Below, one piece after another: positions 6,740 to 14,957 of a stretch of 29,876 nucleotides of DNA. Source of the stretch: Pseudomonadota bacterium (GTDB lineage: Bacteria; Pseudomonadota; Gammaproteobacteria; Burkholderiales; Burkholderiaceae); NCBI GenBank assembly GCA_963205525.1, contig CAUJJP010000136.1, positions 1 to 29,876 on the forward strand, given 5' to 3'. Position numbers and translations under genes: made by a program. Under the pieces are notes generated by a model that saw nothing but the letters and a program-made list of their open reading frames with translations, was not told the origin of the DNA and did not search any database. How positions within the stretch are numbered: position 1 is the first letter of the stretch; each line of letters starts with the position of its first letter.

Positions 6740-7956
6740 GCGACGAGGCGCCGGCCGCGCAGGAGAGCCCTTCGGCAGCGGCCGCACCGGCCGCACCCGC
6801 CTTCGGCCGCCTGCTCCTGGCCCTGGTGGCGAGCCAGGTCGGGCTGCATGCGGCGATGACGGGGCTGCGCATGGCCGCGCCGCTGGACGCGCTGGCGCGT
6901 GGTGCCACGCCGTGGCGGGTTGGCGTGCTGCTGGCCTTGTTCGCTGCCGCCCCGGTGTTGCTGGCGATGGCCGCCGGCCGCCTGGCCGACCGCTGGGGCT
7001 TTCACCGGCCGATGCGCCTGGCCGCCGCCCTGGCCTGCGCCGGCCTGCTGCTGGCGCTCGCCTCGGCGCCGCTGCAGGGCTGGCCGGCGGCGCTGCTGCT
7101 GGCCGCAGGCGCGCTCACCACCGGCGCCGGCACCAACATCGGGCTCATCGCGGTGCAGCGCACGGGCGGTCTGACGGCGCGCGACCCGGTGCAGCGGGTG
7201 CAGGTCTTCAGCGTCCTCGGCCTGGCGCCTTCGCTGGCCAACGTGGTCGGCCCGGTGGCGGCCGGGGTGCTGATCGATGCCGGCGGCTTCGGCGTCGCCT
7301 ACGCCGCCTTGCTCGTGCTGCCGCTGGCCAGCGTGCTGGCGGCGCGGGCGGTGCCGGTGACGGCGGCGCCGGGTGCGGCGCGTGTCGGCGGCGGCTTGCC
7401 GCTGCGCGAGCTGTTCGCGCTGCCGGGCATGAAGCGGCTGCTGGCGGTGAACTGGCTGCTCTCGATGTGCTGGGACGTGCACGGCTTCGCGGTGCCCATC
7501 CTCGGCCACGAGCGCGGCTTCAGCGCCACCACCATCGGCCTCGTGCTGGGCAGCTTCACGCTCTCGGTCACCGGGGTGCGCGTGCTCATTCCCGTGCTGG
7601 CGCGCCACCTGCGCCCGGCGCGCGTGGTGGGCGCGGCGATGCTGGGCACGGCGCTCGTCTTCGCCCTCTACCCGCTGGCCCTGCAGCCCTGGATGATGGG
7701 CGTCTGCGCCGTGGCGCTGGGCCTGACCCTGGGCTGCGTGCAGCCGATGCTGATGACGGAGCTGCACCACCTGACGCCGGAAGACAGGCACGGCCAGGCG
7801 CTGGCGTTTCGCTCGATGACGATCAATGCCTCGAGCACCGTGACGCCGCTGCTGTTCGGCGCTGCGGGGGCGGCGATCGGCGCTGCCTCGATGTTCTGGG
7901 TGGCCGGTGCCCTGGTCGGCAGCGGCAGCTGGCTGACGCGCCGGCTGCGTGCCTGA
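6736..7956 (+). CDS. MFS transporter
   Basis: A 406-residue polytopic protein of the major facilitator superfamily, with about 12 hydrophobic segments beginning near residue 23 after an Ala/Pro-rich cytoplasmic tail. The loop after TM2 carries GRLADRWGFHRPMRL, a good match to MFS motif A (GxLaDrxGrkxxl). The rest (for example FSVLGLAPSLANVVGPVAAG) fits a drug/metabolite exporter or unknown-substrate MFS. The ATG overlaps the rmuC stop, so the two are probably co-transcribed. It converges on the glutaredoxin-like gene. No substrate can be assigned. Confidence 0.85.
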   Translation: MSDEAPAAQESPSAAAAPAAPAFGRLLLALVASQVGLHAAMTGLRMAAPLDALARGATPWRVGVLLALFAAAPVLLAMAAGRLADRWGFHRPMRLAAALACAGLLLALASAPLQGWPAALLLAAGALTTGAGTNIGLIAVQRTGGLTARDPVQRVQVFSVLGLAPSLANVVGPVAAGVLIDAGGFGVAYAALLVLPLASVLAARAVPVTAAPGAARVGGGLPLRELFALPGMKRLLAVNWLLSMCWDVHGFAVPILGHERGFSATTIGLVLGSFTLSVTGVRVLIPVLARHLRPARVVGAAMLGTALVFALYPLALQPWMMGVCAVALGLTLGCVQPMLMTELHHLTPEDRHGQALAFRSMTINASSTVTPLLFGAAGAAIGAASMFWVAGALVGSGSWLTRRLRA

Positions 7957-7989
7957 CGCCGATCGGCTCGGGTCTGGAGCCCAGAGGGT

Positions 7990-8024
7990 CTGGGGCCTGG
8001 GGTCTGGGGCCTGGGACCTGGGGC
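7990..8024 (+). repeat. 7-bp tandem repeat, five units, at a gene 3' end
   Basis: CTGGGGC, CTGGGGT, CTGGGGC, CTGGGAC and CTGGGGC run head to tail and touch the stop codon (complement of CTA, 8025-8027) of the minus-strand gene. This is the space between two convergent genes; no T-run hairpin terminator is obvious. Confidence 0.75.
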
Positions 8025-8657
8025 CTAGAAACGGATGCCGCTCGGGTTGCCGTCGCTGCCCGACTCGACCTCCACCGGGGTCGGCGGCGGTGGGGCGGCT
8101 GGCGTGTTCGTCGTCGGCGTGGCGGTCGGCACCGCGCGTGCCACCAGCGGCGTCGCGGCAGGCGCTTCCCAGCCGCGCGGCAGCCGTGAGTCGCGCGGGT
8201 AGCCGGCGGCGTCCAGGTAGGAGGTCCAGTCGGCGACCGAGAAGCCGCGCAAGGCCTGGCCGCCCACCGTCAGCGAGGGCACGGTGCGCCCGCCCACGGT
8301 GCGCTCCAGCGCCGCCACGTCGTCGTTGCTGATGATCAGCCGCTCGCTGTAGGGCACGCCGCGCTGGCGCAGAAGCTCGCGCCCGCTGTCGCAGGGTGGG
8401 CAGTTGGCGGCCGCGAACAGGGTGACCGGGAAGCGGCCGACGATGCGCTGCAGCTCGGCCGGCAGGGCGCTTGCGGCCGACGGCTCGGCGGGGGGCGCCC
8501 GGCGGCCGATCTCGGTCACGCGCGCGCTGGCGTCGGCCGGCGGTCGGTCGGTGTAGGTGACGCGGCCATCCGGGGCGACGATCTTGTACTGGGCGCTGGC
8601 CGGCGCGCAGGTGCCGGCCAGCGCCAGGGCGCACAGGAGGAGCGATTGAAGGCGCAT
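8025..8657 (-). CDS. DUF4124 and glutaredoxin-like thiol-redox protein, exported
   Basis: A 210-residue protein with a signal peptide (about 1-22, PASAQ). It has a short DUF4124 segment (YKIVAPDGRVTYTDRPP, residues 24-40) and then a glutaredoxin/thioredoxin-like domain (about 76-155) with the CPPC active site at 86-89 and the cis-proline in TVPSL (P127). The C-terminal 50 residues are Pro/Thr/Ala-rich and disordered-looking. It should act as a thiol-disulfide protein in the periplasm; the partner is unknown. The start lies 31 bases after the stop of the M3 peptidase, so it is probably the last gene of the folD transcript. Confidence 0.85.
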   Translation of the reverse strand: MRLQSLLLCALALAGTCAPASAQYKIVAPDGRVTYTDRPPADASARVTEIGRRAPPAEPSAASALPAELQRIVGRFPVTLFAAANCPPCDSGRELLRQRGVPYSERLIISNDDVAALERTVGGRTVPSLTVGGQALRGFSVADWTSYLDAAGYPRDSRLPRGWEAPAATPLVARAVPTATPTTNTPAAPPPPTPVEVESGSDGNPSGIRF

Positions 8658-8688
8658 GACGGGAATCTAACCTGCGCGCGCGGCCCGC

Positions 8689-10740
8689 TCAAGCCGGCGC
8701 CGATGCGGCGTCGGCGTCGAGCAGGCCCTGATGGCGCAGCAGGGCGTCGATGCGCGGCGCCCGGCCGCGGAAGGCGACGAAGCTCGCCAGCGCGCTGCGG
8801 CTGCCGCCGCTGGCCAGCACCTCGCGGCGCCAGCGCTCGCCGGTGGCTGGGTCGAAGATGCCGGCCTCCTCGAAGGCGGCGTAGGCGTCGGCCGACAAGA
8901 CCTCGGCCCAGTGGTAGCCGTAGTAGCCGGCCGCGTAGCCGCCGTCGAAGATGTGCAGGAAGCTGTTCGGCCAGCGGTCGTCGTGCGGGCGCCGGGTGAG
9001 CGCCACTTCGCGTTCGACCTCTCTGGCCAGCGCCTGGATGCGGCCGCTGGAGTCGGTCTCGGTGTGCAGCCGCAGGTCCAGCAGCGCCGCCTCGACGCCG
9101 CGCAGCATGCGCAGCCCGGCGCCGAAATGGCGGCTCCTTGTCAGGCGCTCGAACAGCGTGCGTGGCAGCGCTTCGCCGGTTTCGACGTGGGCGCTGATGC
9201 GCTGCAGCAGCGGCCATTCCCAGGCGAAGTTCTCCATGAACTGGCTGGGCAGTTCGACCGCGTCCCACTCCACGCCGCCGATGCCCGAGAGCGGGAGCTC
9301 GTCGACCTCGGTCAGCAGGTGGTGCAGGCCGTGGCCGAACTCGTGGAACAGGGTGATCACCTCGTCGTGGGTCAGCAGAACGGGCCGGCCGCCGACCGGC
9401 GGTGCGAAGTTGCACACCAGCTGCGCCAGCGGCGTCTGCAGCCGGCCATCCGGGCGCTGCCAGCGCGTGCGCGCCTCATCCATCCAGGCGCCGCTTTGCT
9501 TGCCGGCGCGCGCAAAGGGGTCGAGCCAGAAGCGGCCGATCTCGCCCCCCGCGCGCAGCACCCGCCAGTGGCTGACGTCGGCGTGCCAGGACGGCGCCTG
9601 GTCGGCCAGGATCTGCAGCCCGAACAGCTGCTCGGCGAGGCCGAACAGGCCTTGCAGCACGCGCGGCAGGGCAAACCAGGGCCGCAGCGTCTCGTCGCTG
9701 ATGCCCAGGCGCTGCTGCTTGAGCCGCTCGCCGACGAAGCTGAGGTCCCAGGGCTGCAGGCCGTCCAGGCCCAGGCCGTGGGCGTGCGCCTGCAGGTCGC
9801 CGAGCTCGCGCTGCGCGAAGGGGCGGGCGCGGCGTGCCAGGTCGCGCAGAAAGGCGAGCACCTCCTCGGCGCTGCCGGCCATGCGCGGCACGAGGGCGAG
9901 CGCCGCGTAGTGCGGCCGCCCCAGCAGCGCCGCCTGCTCGTGGCGCAGGGCGACGATCTCGCGCATCAGTGCGCCGTTGTCCAGCGCCGCCGGGCCGTGC
10001 TCGCTGGCCAGCCGGGCGTGGGCGCGCCAGACCGTCTCGCGCAGCTCGCGGTCCTCGGCCAGCGCGAGCACCGGGACGCGGCAGGGCGCGTGCAGGCTCA
10101 GGCGGGCCTGGCCGGCGCTCAGGCCGGCCGTGGCCGCGCGCTCGAACGCGGCCTGCTGGACGTCGGCCGGGATCCCGGTCAGGCGTGCCGCCGGCACATC
10201 GAGCGTCCAGGCGTCGGTGGCGTCGAGCACGTTCTCGCCGAAGCGCTGCGAGAGCTCGGCGAGCCGCAGCTCGATGGCAGCGAAGCGCTCGCGGGCCGCG
10301 CCCTGCAGCGCGGCGCCGCCGAGTTCGGCGTCGCGCAGCGCGTCGCCCAGCGCCTTGCGGCGCACTGCCGGCAGCTGTGCGAATTCAGGCCCGGCGGCGA
10401 TGGCGTGCAGCTTGGCGTAGAGCGCGCTGTCGGCCGCGAGCCGGGTCAGGAAGTCGGTCACGCGCGGCAGCTGGGCGCCATAGGCGCTGCGCAGCTCCGC
10501 GTTGTCGGCCACCGCGTGCAAATGGTTCACCTGGCTCCAGGCGCGGCGCAGGCGTTCGACCGCGGGATCGAGCGCGGCAGCCAGCGCATCGGCCTGCGCC
10601 GGCACCTCGGCCCCGCCGCTGCGTGCGAGCGCAGCCTCGGCGTCGGCGAGCAGAACGTCCAGCGCCGGTGCGACATGGGCCGCCGCGATGGCGTCGTAGC
10701 GCGGCAGCTCGCCTTCTTGCAGCAGCGGGTTGGCGGCCAC
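8689..10740 (-). CDS. prlC: Oligopeptidase A-like M3 zinc metallopeptidase
   Basis: A 683-residue cytosolic M3-family peptidase close in length to E. coli PrlC/OpdA (680). The zinc site HEFGH is at 466-470 and the third ligand Glu lies in VELPSQ (E496), followed by FMENFAWEW. It degrades short peptides such as cleaved signal peptides. There is no ATG near the expected N-terminus. GTG at 10740 gives M-A-A-N-P-L-L, which fits the family's NPLL start; TTG at 10746, which overlaps the folD stop (TTGA), is the alternative and adds two residues. Frame upstream of this lies inside folD and is Arg-rich shadow. Probably translationally coupled to folD. Confidence 0.92.
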   Translation of the reverse strand: MAANPLLQEGELPRYDAIAAAHVAPALDVLLADAEAALARSGGAEVPAQADALAAALDPAVERLRRAWSQVNHLHAVADNAELRSAYGAQLPRVTDFLTRLAADSALYAKLHAIAAGPEFAQLPAVRRKALGDALRDAELGGAALQGAARERFAAIELRLAELSQRFGENVLDATDAWTLDVPAARLTGIPADVQQAAFERAATAGLSAGQARLSLHAPCRVPVLALAEDRELRETVWRAHARLASEHGPAALDNGALMREIVALRHEQAALLGRPHYAALALVPRMAGSAEEVLAFLRDLARRARPFAQRELGDLQAHAHGLGLDGLQPWDLSFVGERLKQQRLGISDETLRPWFALPRVLQGLFGLAEQLFGLQILADQAPSWHADVSHWRVLRAGGEIGRFWLDPFARAGKQSGAWMDEARTRWQRPDGRLQTPLAQLVCNFAPPVGGRPVLLTHDEVITLFHEFGHGLHHLLTEVDELPLSGIGGVEWDAVELPSQFMENFAWEWPLLQRISAHVETGEALPRTLFERLTRSRHFGAGLRMLRGVEAALLDLRLHTETDSSGRIQALAREVEREVALTRRPHDDRWPNSFLHIFDGGYAAGYYGYHWAEVLSADAYAAFEEAGIFDPATGERWRREVLASGGSRSALASFVAFRGRAPRIDALLRHQGLLDADAASAPA

Positions 10741-10742
10741 GC

Positions 10743-11582
10743 TCAAAGCCCGGTCCCGGCCGCTTCCAGTGTGTTGACGAGCAGCATGGCGCGCGTCATC
10801 GGGCCCACGCCGCCGGGTACTGGCGTGATCCAGCCCGCGACCTCGCGCACGGCGTCGAAGTCGACGTCGCCGCACAGCTTGCCCTGCTCGTTGCGGTTCA
10901 TGCCGACGTCGATCACCACCGCGCCTGGCTTGACCATGTCGGCGCGCAGGACGTTTCGCTTGCCGACCGCGGCGACCACGATGTCGGCCTGCCGGGTGTG
11001 CAGGCCCAGGTCCGGGGTCGCGCTGTGGCAGACGGTGACGGTGGCGCTGGCCTGCAGCAGCAGCATCGCCATCGGCTTGCCGACGATGTTGCTGCGCCCG
11101 ATCACCACCGCGTGCTTGCCGCGCGGGTCGCAGCCGATGGATTCCAGCATCTTCATGCAGCCGTAGGGCGTGCAGGGGCGGAAGCCCGGGCGGCCGATCA
11201 TCAGCGCGCCGGCGCTCGCGACGTGGAAGCCGTCCACGTCCTTGGCCGGCGAGATGGTCTCGATCACGCGCTGGGCGTCGATGTGCGGCGGCAGCGGCAG
11301 CTGCACCAGGATGCCGTGCACCGCGGGGTCGGCGTTCAGCGCCGCCACGCGCGCCAGCAGCGCGGCCTCGCTCAGGCTGGAAGGGTGGCGCTCCAGCAGC
11401 GAGCGCATGCCCACGCCCTCGCAGTCGGCGACCTTGTGCTTGACGTAGACCTGCGAGGCCGGGTCGTCGCCGACCAGGATCACCGCCAGCCCGGGCGCGG
11501 CCGCGAGCGTGGCCACGCGCTCGGCGACCCGGGAGCGGATGCGCGCGGCGAGCGCGTTGCCGTCGATCAACTGGGCAGACAT
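10743..11582 (-). CDS. folD: Bifunctional methylenetetrahydrofolate dehydrogenase/cyclohydrolase FolD
   Basis: A 279-residue FolD. It interconverts 5,10-methylene-THF, 5,10-methenyl-THF and 10-formyl-THF with NADP+, supplying one-carbon units for purine and formyl-Met synthesis. Visible signatures are [17 protein letters not shown] with the YxxxK catalytic pair (Y46, K50), the GRSNIVGKP dinucleotide-binding region, and the C-terminal [14 protein letters not shown] block. The length is typical. The ATG at 11582 has a good AAGGAG about nine bases upstream. It follows the response regulator on the same strand but a hairpin terminator lies between them. Confidence 0.96.
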   Translation of the reverse strand: MSAQLIDGNALAARIRSRVAERVATLAAAPGLAVILVGDDPASQVYVKHKVADCEGVGMRSLLERHPSSLSEAALLARVAALNADPAVHGILVQLPLPPHIDAQRVIETISPAKDVDGFHVASAGALMIGRPGFRPCTPYGCMKMLESIGCDPRGKHAVVIGRSNIVGKPMAMLLLQASATVTVCHSATPDLGLHTRQADIVVAAVGKRNVLRADMVKPGAVVIDVGMNRNEQGKLCGDVDFDAVREVAGWITPVPGGVGPMTRAMLLVNTLEAAGTGL

Positions 11583-11605
11583 GGGAGGACTCCTTGGAAA
11601 GCGAA

Positions 11606-11629
11606 GAAGGCCGCGCGCAGGCGGCCTTC
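11606..11629 (-). terminator. Hairpin terminator between response regulator and folD
   Basis: A perfect 9-bp inverted repeat, GAAGGCCGC (11606-11614) and GCGGCCTTC (11621-11629) with a six-base loop. On the minus strand it is followed by TTCGCTTTCC, moderately T-rich. It lies 29 bases after the stop of the response regulator and 23 bases before the folD start, so it probably ends the kinase-regulator transcript or attenuates read-through into folD. Confidence 0.65.
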
Positions 11630-11658
11630 GGTGGCGATGGGTTTGCTCGGGGCCTGGA

Positions 11659-12273
11659 TCAGGCCTTGCTCTGCGCGCCGAGGGCGATCTTCAGCAGGTC
11701 GGCCACCGTGTTGGCGGCGAGCTTTTCCATGATGTTGGCGCGGTGCGCCTCCACCGTCTTGATGCTGATGCCCAGGTCGTCGGCGATCTGCTTGTTCAGC
11801 CGCCCGGCGACGATGCGCTCCAGCACCTGGCCCTCGCGCGTGGTCAGGCGTGACAGCAGGGCGTCGCGGCTGGCCTGTTCCTGGTGCTGGCTGAAGGCGC
11901 TGCGCGCCTGATCGAGCATGCGCTCCACCAGCGACAGCAGTTCTTCTTCCTTGAACGGCTTCTCGATGAAGTCCATCGCCCCCTTCTTCATCGTCGTCAC
12001 TGCCATCGGCACGTCGCCGTGACCGGTGATGAAGACGATGGGCAGCGGGCTCTTGCGCTCGACCAGCCGGTCCTGCAGTTCCAGCCCGCTCATGCCGTCC
12101 ATGCGGATGTCGGCGATCAGGCAGGCCACTTCACGCGGATCGAAGCGGGCGAGAAAGGACTCCGATGAATCGAAGCACTTGACGCGGTAGTCCTTGCCTT
12201 CGAGCAGCCACTGCAGAGAGTCGCGCACCGCCTCGTCGTCGTCGACGACGTAGACCGTGCCTTTCTTCGGGAT
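11659..12273 (-). CDS. FixJ/TodR-type response regulator, start codon unresolved
   Basis: A receiver plus LuxR-type HTH regulator of about 205 residues. The receiver shows the acidic cluster [12 protein letters not shown], the phospho-acceptor Asp in [15 protein letters not shown], and the conserved Lys in EKPF. The C-terminal HTH is [36 protein letters not shown]. The first canonical start in frame is GTG at 12228, but this would remove the acidic cluster. Between the upstream in-frame stop (12321-12319) and 12228 there is no ATG, GTG or TTG. Protein-like sequence begins at about [10 protein letters not shown] (12273, an ATC codon), which I use as the left limit of homology, not as a claimed start. 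A single-base change in the C6 run (12290-12285, minus strand) would join this frame to a GTG at 12334. It is the partner of the upstream kinase. Confidence 0.8.
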   Translation of the reverse strand: MPKKGTVYVVDDDEAVRDSLQWLLEGKDYRVKCFDSSESFLARFDPREVACLIADIRMDGMSGLELQDRLVERKSPLPIVFITGHGDVPMAVTTMKKGAMDFIEKPFKEEELLSLVERMLDQARSAFSQHQEQASRDALLSRLTTREGQVLERIVAGRLNKQIADDLGISIKTVEAHRANIMEKLAANTVADLLKIALGAQSKA

Positions 12274-14831
12274 CCGGCTCTTGCGGGGGGTCGGGGTGGG
12301 TTGGTGGAACCGCCCGCGTCAGCGGTGTCGGCACAGCGGGCCGCCAGTTCCACCGGCAGCGTGAACGAAAATCGGCACCCGGCGACCTGGTCGCCATTGT
12401 AGAGGGTCTCCGCGCGCATGCGGCCGCGGTGCGACTCGACGATGGTGCGGCAAAGGCCCAGCCCTATGCCCAGGCCGTCGGGCTTGGTGGAGAAGAAGGC
12501 CTCGTACAGGCGCTCCAGCGTCTGCGCCGGCAGCCCCGGGCCCTGGTCGGTGACGCTGAACTCGATCACCCCGCCTTCCTCGGCGGTGTGGCGCGGCACC
12601 ACGCGCAGCTCGATGTGGCGGCGCGGCGGTGCCATCTCGGCGCCGTCTATCGCCTCGGCGGCGTTCTTCAGCAGGTTCAGCAGCACCTGCTCGATGAGGA
12701 TGGGGTCGACCATCAGCAGGGGCAGGCGCTGGGCGACGTAGACGCGGATCGCGACGTGGCGCCGGCGCAGCTCGATGCTCGCGAGCTCGACCGCGTCCTC
12801 CACGATCTTGCTCGCCTGCGAGGGCTGGCGCTGCGGCTCGCTGCGCTTCACGAAGGCGCGGATGCGGTGGATGATCTGGCCCGCCCGCTGCGCCTGGCGC
12901 GCGGTCTTCTGCAGCGCGGCGACGAGGTCGTCCTTGTCTATGGTGTCGGCCTGCACGCGCGAGACCATGCCGTTGCAGTAGTTGGTGATCGCGGTCAGGG
13001 GCTGGTTCAGCTCGTGCGCCACCGAGCTCGCCATCTCGCCCATGGTCACCAGCCGGCTCGTCACCTGCGCCTTCTCGGCCTGCGCGTCGGCGATCTCCTC
13101 GGCGCGCACGCGCGCCGTGATGTCGGTGGCGATCACCATCTGCGCGAGCCGGCCGTCGGTCCACTGCAGATAGCGCGCGCGCACGTCGAACCACTTCTGG
13201 CGCGACTCCACGAAGACCTCGCGCGGGTGGATGCCGGCCTCGGTGAGTTCGTGCGCCGGCAGCCCGGAGAGCTCGTCGTAGTCCTCGGACACGGTGGGCT
13301 CCTCGTCGCCGTGGCTGCCGGCGAGCACCGCATGCCCGCGCGGATCGCTGCCGAACCACAGGCGGTAGGAGCGGTTCACGAACAGCAGCTCGCGCTGCTG
13401 CACCGAGAGCACCGAGACCGAGGCGTCCAGCCCCTCGAGCACGGTGGTGAAGCGCTCGTGGCTGGCCGAGAGCTGGTCGCGGATGCGCTTGGCCTCGGTG
13501 ATGTTGGTGACGCTGGTCATCCAGCCGGTCTGCTGGCCCTTGGGGTCGACCAGCGGCGAGATGTACATGCGGGCGTCGAACTGGGTGCCGTCCTTGCGCA
13601 GCACGCGCACCTCGATGCCGCCGGTCGGGCTGCGCCCCTGCAGCTCCTGCTGCAGCATGCGCATGTTCTCCTCGATGCGGTTCTTCGGCCAGTAGGGGAA
13701 GGGCGGCGTGCAGCCGACCAGCTCCGCCTCGGTGAAGCCGACCATGTTGCAGAACGAGGCGTTGACGTAGGTGATGCGGCCTTCCAGGTCGAGTGCGCGC
13801 ATGCCGGTGGGCATGGAGTTCTCCATCGCGCGCCGGAAGTTGGTCTCCAGCATCAGCTCGCGCTGGATCTGCGCGCGCCGGCGCATGTGGCGCCAGCTGC
13901 CCAGCAGCATCCAGACCGTCAGCACCGACAGCGCCACCACCATCCAGAACAAGGTGTTGCCGATGAGGCCGATGGAGGTCCGGTAGCCCTCGCCGCGCAG
14001 CACCAGACCGTTCAGCGCGGGTACCAGCGGCAGCTCGTGGGCGATCGCGCGCCGACGCAGCTCGGCACCCGGCATCGCGGTCACCGAGCTGGCATAGGTG
14101 TGGCCGCCCAGGTCGACCACGCTGATGCGGTGACGCGCGGTGAACTCGGACGACACCTCGTGGCGCAGCAGGGCGTCGACCGCGTACTCCACCACCAGCA
14201 CGCCGTCGAAGGTCGAGCCGTCCACCAGCGGCACGTAGAGCTGGAACACCGCCGCGCCATTGCCGTCGCTGAACACGCTGGAGTAGGTGGGCAGCAGGCG
14301 CTCGCTGGCCAGGGCGAAGGCCTCTGCGGCCGGGTTGCCCGAGACGGGCTGCGAGGCGCGCGCCACCGCCTCGTCGGGCGCCAGCACGCCGTAGTGCAGC
14401 GGCGACCACTGCAGCGTCAGCGGCTTGCGGCGCGCGTCGTACCAGGCCATGTGGGTGATCTCGGGCCGGTCGCGCAGAAAGGTCTGCAGCACCTGCGGCA
14501 GGGCATCGGCGTCGACCTGGCGCGCCGACAGCCCGCCGGCCAGGCGCACCAGCTGCTCCTGGTTCTGGATCAGGCGCAGGCTGATCTGCTGCTGGATGAG
14601 CTCGACGTCGCGCTTGACCGACTCCACCTCGCGCTCGAATTCCTCGTTGCGCAGGTACCAGAAGGCCGAGATGATCGCCGCCAGGAACAGCAGCACCGAC
14701 ACCAGCGGCGCGACGGTGATGAAGCGGTCCTGGCGTGCCGGCGACTGCTGGCGCCACCAGCGCCCGAACAGACGCGACAGGCCGCTGGCCGTGAGGGGAG
14801 CCGCCGACGGCGGGCGGGTGGCCGAGGTCAT
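12117..14831 (-). CDS. Membrane PAS sensor histidine kinase
   Basis: A 904-codon frame. TM1 is at about 37-60, a periplasmic sensor region at 61-288 and TM2 at 289-311. Two PAS domains follow (about 335-455 and 460-585), then the HisKA box MASSVAHELNQPLTAI with the phospho-acceptor H606 and an ATPase domain with DQGPGLP and GLGIGLGLCRTIVESH. The layout resembles DctB/FixL-type kinases paired with LuxR-type regulators. Recognisable kinase sequence ends at about FTLPVELAARC (near 12330). The following 70 or so residues (Arg/Ser/Thr-rich) are an out-of-frame reading of the response regulator, so the true stop is probably lost through an indel or the genes overlap unusually. Divergent from aceE. 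The signal is unknown. Confidence 0.88.
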   Translation of the reverse strand: MTSATRPPSAAPLTASGLSRLFGRWWRQQSPARQDRFITVAPLVSVLLFLAAIISAFWYLRNEEFEREVESVKRDVELIQQQISLRLIQNQEQLVRLAGGLSARQVDADALPQVLQTFLRDRPEITHMAWYDARRKPLTLQWSPLHYGVLAPDEAVARASQPVSGNPAAEAFALASERLLPTYSSVFSDGNGAAVFQLYVPLVDGSTFDGVLVVEYAVDALLRHEVSSEFTARHRISVVDLGGHTYASSVTAMPGAELRRRAIAHELPLVPALNGLVLRGEGYRTSIGLIGNTLFWMVVALSVLTVWMLLGSWRHMRRRAQIQRELMLETNFRRAMENSMPTGMRALDLEGRITYVNASFCNMVGFTEAELVGCTPPFPYWPKNRIEENMRMLQQELQGRSPTGGIEVRVLRKDGTQFDARMYISPLVDPKGQQTGWMTSVTNITEAKRIRDQLSASHERFTTVLEGLDASVSVLSVQQRELLFVNRSYRLWFGSDPRGHAVLAGSHGDEEPTVSEDYDELSGLPAHELTEAGIHPREVFVESRQKWFDVRARYLQWTDGRLAQMVIATDITARVRAEEIADAQAEKAQVTSRLVTMGEMASSVAHELNQPLTAITNYCNGMVSRVQADTIDKDDLVAALQKTARQAQRAGQIIHRIRAFVKRSEPQRQPSQASKIVEDAVELASIELRRRHVAIRVYVAQRLPLLMVDPILIEQVLLNLLKNAAEAIDGAEMAPPRRHIELRVVPRHTAEEGGVIEFSVTDQGPGLPAQTLERLYEAFFSTKPDGLGIGLGLCRTIVESHRGRMRAETLYNGDQVAGCRFSFTLPVELAARCADTADAGGSTNPPRPPARAGSRRKARSTSSTTTRRCATLCSGCSKARTTASSASIHRSPFSPASIRVKWPA

Positions 14832-14957
14832 GGCCGGATTATCGGTGGGGGCCGCCTTTGTTCTTCCGCGATGTGAGATTGATGCGCACTATTTGAAACC
14901 GTACCCGCTTGTGCCACACTCGCAAGCCAGCGTCGAACCCAGATCAAGGAGACAAGA
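14832..14957. promoter_or_regulatory. Divergent promoter region of the kinase gene and aceE
   Basis: The 126-base gap must hold promoters for both the minus-strand two-component genes and the plus-strand pyruvate dehydrogenase operon. It is less GC-rich in the middle (around 14870-14900). A TTGAAA at about 14894 with a weak CACACT 18 bases later is the best plus-strand sigma-70 guess. A good Shine-Dalgarno (AAGGAG) precedes aceE. I see no clear operator palindrome. Confidence 0.4.

Noticed and set aside
14880..14940. Sigma-54 promoter (TGGCAC on the minus strand)
   Set aside because: The TTGC half at the right spacing is missing.
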